Virus record (IMG/VR): IMGVR_UViG_3300009160_000032 | Coordinates: 1-64,000 of that record | Source of the DNA: a virus | Strand: one strand, 5' to 3' | Length of the DNA stretch: 64,000 bases | Shown: piece after piece, positions 60,601 through 64,000 of the stretch | Numbering within the stretch: the first letter of the stretch is position 1 | Layout of the letters: the number at the start of each line of letters is the position of its first letter | Position numbers and translations under genes: made by a program | Notes under the pieces: model-generated | Database searches by the model: none | Seen by the model: the letters and a program-made list of their open reading frames with translations, nothing else | What the model was told of the DNA's origin: nothing

Positions 60601-62494
60601 CTCCGTTAGGTCCTCTTTCACATAATGGTAATTCATCAACAGTAAACCCCGGTCTATCGGATGTTCTCCAAGCCAAGTTCTCAATTGAGATCATATACTT
60701 TTTGGCCCCCTTAGATGTTACATTTGTTGATCCAATTCCTTTTATCGGTGCAATATTTAAATTATATGTTTTGTCAAGAACTGAATATGAAAATCTTCTA
60801 TTTTCAGTTGTTATACCTTCTGACTTTTGAAGATCATTAAATGTATAATATGGTGTATCTTTAGTAAAAATTCTACAGTATTCTATTCCCGCTTCTTCCC
60901 CTGTTGAATTATCAACATATGACATTACTTTAGAACCTTTAGTTATTTCTTTATACCCATCATGGAATACTTTACTAACTTGATTAATCGCATTACCTGC
61001 ATGTTTTAATCTTCTTTTACCAAGTAGATTATCTGCAGAATTAACTAATCTTTGTGTGTTATCTAATATTGAACCTTGTTTTAATCCAAAGTTTGTTGAT
61101 TCGTTAAATAAGTAAGAAGAGCTTATTTGATTAAAGTCCCCATCTTGGGACACTAAGTCCCCCCCTTTTTTAACTTTATATCCTGCGGCCTCTTTAAATC
61201 TTGGTGATGTCCAAACAAACCCACCATCAGGTTTTCCTCCGTTTTCAGATGCGATACTGTTAAGTCCAAATTTGGCCTCTTCCATTCCGTTACCTTCAAA
61301 TTGGTTACCCATTTCATCAGGACCAAAGACAATCGCATTTGTTAATTTACCATATGAATTAACGGGCACTGCATTTACAGGTGATGTTATATATTCAGGA
61401 TTATTAATGTCAGAACCTATATAATAACCTCCACTAACTGTGGCTCCAACCGCTCTTAATATTGAGTTTACGCCTGCAATTGCTACGTTTCCTAAACCTC
61501 CTATTTCATAAGATGGTCTATATAAATTTTTATTTAATAATGAATATAGTGTAGATATTTGTCCCGCTCCTGTTTGTTCTAATAATCTTTTAGATGGTTG
61601 TAAAAATCTACTTGACCCATCCGATAATAAATTAAATGATCCAGCGGCGGTATTTTGTAAAACGTTTGCAATTTGATTTCCTGTTGATGGATTTCTATTT
61701 GAGTCTTCGTCAATAAATAATGGACCAACTAATGGTGATCCAGGACTAAAGTCTCCTCTTAATCTATCTAAAAATGTTATTGTACTTGATGGTATTGTAA
61801 TTCTATAATCTCTACTTCCACCAAGACCACTTCCTGCTAAAGCGGAAGGTGATGTTAAATTTGTATTTGTTTCTCTAAATAATTGTCTTTGTTCTTCGGC
61901 CGCAACGTTAGCATTAAAATTTGTCTCTAATTTTGTTGCCGATAATCTCATCAAATATGAATCACTTGATAATGAACCGTCACTACCTATAGGATTACTT
62001 TGAGTATATAATAAATAAGGATCGTATTTTGATGGTGTAAAAAATATTGGGTCAAAGTACGGTTGATGAACCTGATTTGCTAATAGAAATTCAGTAACAT
62101 CAAACATCTCATTAAATCCTCCAATAGGTCCGTACTTGTTTTTACTATAGGCCGAGTCAATGAAAAATTCATTTATAATATCTAAATTTGTTTCAGATGG
62201 GTTATACTCCCCCGCATTTGTTGCGGGTATTATTGGGTCCTGTTGTAATCCAATAGTATTAACAAATCCACCATTTGGTCCGTATTTGTTTAACGTATAA
62301 AATTCATCAGCAACATTTGTTGATCCTATGTTCGGTAAATTTACATTCGAATAGTCAGATAATGTTTCCTCAAAGTTTTGTGGTCCTAACGGGGCACTAA
62401 ACGCACCACTAACATTATAGGGCGGTAAGGTTCTTGAAACTAATGAATTTCTAAAATCCGAACTATTATTAAAACTTAAACTACTTTCTGGCAT
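57650..62494 (-). CDS. giant baseplate/tail structural protein
   Basis: A 1614-residue protein. The N-terminal third has repeated KYGPxGGF motifs (NKYGPNGGFVN, NKYGPIGGFNE). In the middle, TRTGKLGFKIVVDHPSIMNLLVNKQLE, and later TKAIPGTLSITYEAPFFDINPEGIGIQPMVVKVSLDLKFIGGHGLARPIESLQNALSFNFYANTEMYDERAE, resemble tail-tube or baseplate proteins of contractile phages. The C-terminal ~400 residues are helical with coiled-coil character. It lies between the tape-measure gene and gp53 and is probably a tube initiator or hub component (gp48/54 region in T4). Exact counterpart uncertain. Confidence 0.68.
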   Translation of the reverse strand: MPESSLSFNNSSDFRNSLVSRTLPPYNVSGAFSAPLGPQNFEETLSDYSNVNLPNIGSTNVADEFYTLNKYGPNGGFVNTIGLQQDPIIPATNAGEYNPSETNLDIINEFFIDSAYSKNKYGPIGGFNEMFDVTEFLLANQVHQPYFDPIFFTPSKYDPYLLYTQSNPIGSDGSLSSDSYLMRLSATKLETNFNANVAAEEQRQLFRETNTNLTSPSALAGSGLGGSRDYRITIPSSTITFLDRLRGDFSPGSPLVGPLFIDEDSNRNPSTGNQIANVLQNTAAGSFNLLSDGSSRFLQPSKRLLEQTGAGQISTLYSLLNKNLYRPSYEIGGLGNVAIAGVNSILRAVGATVSGGYYIGSDINNPEYITSPVNAVPVNSYGKLTNAIVFGPDEMGNQFEGNGMEEAKFGLNSIASENGGKPDGGFVWTSPRFKEAAGYKVKKGGDLVSQDGDFNQISSSYLFNESTNFGLKQGSILDNTQRLVNSADNLLGKRRLKHAGNAINQVSKVFHDGYKEITKGSKVMSYVDNSTGEEAGIEYCRIFTKDTPYYTFNDLQKSEGITTENRRFSYSVLDKTYNLNIAPIKGIGSTNVTSKGAKKYMISIENLAWRTSDRPGFTVDELPLCERGPNGGRIMWFPPYDVEFSDGSTANFDEIPFLGRPEPIYTYKNTTRTGKLGFKIVVDHPSIMNLLVNKQLEKLGKEKFDNVVKSFIAGCTKYDLYELAAKFNTLPLRELEMYQNLLNDPRLTPEELDQIQNEIPAENTSPENANTIGNTPEEEKNFSLNYEGLGFYFGPETTNFNFEQQVTKYISDVNTITALSPVECLIQGNTNATYLKSNTESFIKTIVQTNYDSINNDFISGIRSIVSNKNIVDIKIEGKTIEFAESAKTFLSEKLKSEIDNKKLTISASGGLSKITIKNYFDSNQPQNGQDFNTNQTIVAPLSSTINLTQKEILYSYPNLAVNAAIVSKITIVDDVTSTDPTNQNNVNQSSPDQVNSQAVKPQPNTDIQDKLKQAIGKKLIRRLLTECDYFELLKESDPMVLETLKDKLKFFNPAFHSMTPEGLNSRLTFLNQCVRPGQTIPVIGSDGRPKYDDALNTTFGAPPVLVIRVGDFYHTKAIPGTLSITYEAPFFDINPEGIGIQPMVVKVSLDLKFIGGHGLARPIESLQNALSFNFYANTEMYDERAEETELNYALVELVDKAIANATVNNEQTNDGGDTIGSVLTTIKSGDTESGDIDYTKIYTQLADQTRDYINVSTNQYNTIVDQFNYSMLQLVTFERNYSSGNTIINTASKIDTKLYGKPNEFEKRINKLSSKIKEDIDNETNSLISCFKEILSLSGQENIIRDTKRKLKAYVESVEKEIIRDLAQPINTITDNEQNLIKTFNKLNVVTTKKLGNVQTLTGIDGKILSDGNVKIYNLTGDITVFEKMIDDYLTVAKKLNDYAIEKSDLKIIPLPNEKFYDNENCFEITDYSLSELDKDEDKRLYTLLSQTFTNKDKYELLFIEFVSTPEIEAISGAKADLTKKYDALRVNFEEAYGRDKEKMTQDSNDNILKELKTFKFEDNVNRRLKYETQPLDSNDSLSKDKKTQITQIYGQTNWDNKKNTFDGKVKLN

Positions 62495-62508
62495 TATCCA
62501 ATTTTATT

Positions 62509-62517
62509 TAATAAATA
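62509..62517 (-). promoter_or_regulatory. putative late promoter motif TATTTATTA
   Basis: TATTTATTA on the minus strand, 14 nt before the ATG at 62494, in the gap after the tape-measure-like gene. Confidence 0.5.
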
Positions 62518-62535
62518 GAATTTAAGAATGTTTTT

Positions 62536-64000
62536 TTAATAAAAACTTGTTCCTTCGATTGATTTTGTTGCCGCCCTTACTTTATCTAAAAATTCGGGTT
62601 TAAGTATCATTGTCTCAAGAACGCCTTTTAATTCGTTTTGATTCATATTTGTTGGCACATTTTTTAAATCAATTGTCATATCCAATTTATGGTTAATATC
62701 GTTTGTCGACTTTATTTCTTTTGCCGTTGTTTCAACTTCTCTTTTGTCTATACCCATAGTCATCATAATATCCGTTAAAGATTTTTCTCTTTGTTTTTCT
62801 ATTGAGGACATTCCCATAGTCTCATTTGTTAAAATGGGTTTTGTTTCTATTGTTGCCGGAGTAACGGATCCTTGCGGATTTTTAATAAGGTCCATCATCA
62901 TCTTAACCTCATCTTCACTTTTTGGTCCATCTGTAGTTGATATAATAGTATCTTTATCATTTATTCTACCTATTGATCCTTCAGGTCCCATAATTAATCT
63001 ATCATTACCAGGTAAACTAATAAAGTCATCTAAATTAAATGTATTGGTTAAAAACGTAGTAACACTACCTATAGCATTTGTAAAACCATCCAAAGCGGTT
63101 GTCATTCCGGCCAACATAATACCTATACTTGATTCTACTGTATTTGCAATACCCTCTAATTTAGGCGTTATTTTAGTAACCGCATCTCCAATCAATTCAA
63201 TTTTTTTATCAATAATTTGTCCGGCTTCATCACTTAATTTATCAAGTTGGGTTAAGGATACGTTAGCCAACTTATCAGTGCTTTCCGCAATTTGGGCTAT
63301 CATTTTTTCTCCTGTTTTAGATCCGGCGATTTGAGATGGAATTACAGTTTCTAAAGCTTTTAATGTTTGATTAAATTTAGTGTTCACATCCATTTGGGAT
63401 TCCACAAGTTTTATTAAAGTTTTATCCTCACCAGGTTTTGCCTCAAATGTTTCTTTTATTTGTTTATTTTGGGACGATAAGAAATCTTGTAATTTTGTTT
63501 TTTCATAGGCATTCATGTCTTGAAGTGCCTTCGTAACTTGTTGTCCATCTTGTTCATACGTAACTTCAAATTTACCATCTTTACCTTTGGTAAGTAAGTT
63601 GGTAAGTTTCTCCATCTCTTTAGGGTCGGCAATTTGGAGTCCTGTTGTATTAATTAAATCTTGTTTATCTTGTAGTTGTGACATTGAGATACCCATTTTC
63701 GCTAACTCGTCAGCACTATAACCTGCCGCAGTTTCTATTTCTTTTAAAAAGTCCATACCGATTGCAGACATTTTACCTGTTTCGTCAACAAATTTTGATG
63801 ACATTTTTGCAATCTCTTCTTGTAGTTTTGCGGGTTCATTTCTTGCCAAGAACCTAACCCTTTCAACATTCATCAGTTCAGAAGAACCTGTTGCCCCCAA
63901 TCTTGATAGTGTGTTTACAAATTCTTGAGCCTTTTCAGGTTTATAAAGTAGTTCAGCCGAACTAACCGCCTTACCCATATCAACTCTTAAAACCGCAGAT
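62536..64000 (-). CDS. tape-measure-like protein, C-terminal part (partial)
   Basis: At least 487 residues; the frame stays open through 63978 to the window edge (reading SAVLRVDMGKAV), so the real start lies outside. It is mostly helical and polar, with hydrophobic patches (IGIMLAGMTTALDGFTNAIGSV), many lysines and glutamates and repeated heptad-like leucines. Such composition and position directly before baseplate genes fit a tail tape-measure protein, which sets tail length and is ejected through the tube. The C-terminal ~70 residues (MTIDLKNVPTNMNQNELKGVL) may form the tip-binding end. Confidence 0.6.
   Translation of the reverse strand, partial: SAVLRVDMGKAVSSAELLYKPEKAQEFVNTLSRLGATGSSELMNVERVRFLARNEPAKLQEEIAKMSSKFVDETGKMSAIGMDFLKEIETAAGYSADELAKMGISMSQLQDKQDLINTTGLQIADPKEMEKLTNLLTKGKDGKFEVTYEQDGQQVTKALQDMNAYEKTKLQDFLSSQNKQIKETFEAKPGEDKTLIKLVESQMDVNTKFNQTLKALETVIPSQIAGSKTGEKMIAQIAESTDKLANVSLTQLDKLSDEAGQIIDKKIELIGDAVTKITPKLEGIANTVESSIGIMLAGMTTALDGFTNAIGSVTTFLTNTFNLDDFISLPGNDRLIMGPEGSIGRINDKDTIISTTDGPKSEDEVKMMMDLIKNPQGSVTPATIETKPILTNETMGMSSIEKQREKSLTDIMMTMGIDKREVETTAKEIKSTNDINHKLDMTIDLKNVPTNMNQNELKGVLETMILKPEFLDKVRAATKSIEGTSFY

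Noticed and set aside
1-64000. tRNA genes, integrase or attachment sites
   Set aside because: No cloverleaf-like sequences were noticed in the intergenic gaps, and no recombinase gene or att-like repeat was found; a lytic lifestyle is assumed.

Overview
The window is part of the genome of a large, AT-rich, T4-like tailed phage (myovirus) that very probably infects a member of the Bacteroidota, most likely a flavobacterium-like host. The phage assignment rests on recognisable T4-type parts: recombination proteins gp46, gp47 and UvsX, ssDNA-binding gp32, helicase gp41, primase gp61, a 5'-3' exonuclease (RNase H), and baseplate proteins gp6, gp25 and gp53, with the end of a tape-measure-like protein at the right edge. 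The host assignment rests on four things: no Shine-Dalgarno sequences before starts; several promoters of the Bacteroidota form TTG-N19/20-TAnnTTT; a sigma factor resembling the Bacteroidota primary sigma; and SprB-type adhesin repeats in the tail fibres. All genes are on the minus strand except two fibre genes at 10564-12403, so transcription runs mostly from right to left.

Layout in transcription order. 64000-50940: tape-measure C-terminus, a 1614-residue baseplate/tail protein, gp53, and a 2131-residue hub-like protein. 50892-49965: two small late genes, one a proline/alanine-rich protein with a head-targeting-like N-terminus. 49852-42612: an early replication and nucleotide block (gp32, a 96-residue protein, UvsX, RNase H, an unknown, gp41, B12-dependent ribonucleotide reductase, and a four-cysteine small protein), ending at a strong terminator. 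42556-27128: gp25, gp6 and a run of very large baseplate proteins, one with membrane segments. 27131-13117: an array of modular, cysteine- and threonine-rich fibre proteins with SprB-like repeats, TP-rich linkers and recurring domains, with a glycosyltransferase-like gene among them. 13070-12471: a RuvC-like resolvase. 12403-10564: the plus-strand fibre island. 10479-8020: primase, RecB-like nuclease and four small genes, two of them too short for usual gene callers. 7975-7619: an isolated late gene. 7530-3074: gp47, three small genes, gp46. 2968-1636: an unknown gene and the sigma factor. 1561-115: four small genes up to a terminator, after which another late gene starts at position 24 and leaves the window.

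The most interesting system is regulatory. Replication, recombination and sigma genes are preceded by host-like promoters (TTG-N19/20-TAnnTTT). Twelve transcription units, eleven of them virion-type or unknown, are preceded by a different short motif, TATTTATNA, without a conserved -35 element. With an early-expressed phage sigma factor in the same window, this suggests a phage-specific late promoter code. Some motifs lie only 3-5 nt from the start codon, implying leaderless mRNAs. All functional statements come from reading motifs by eye; no database search was run.
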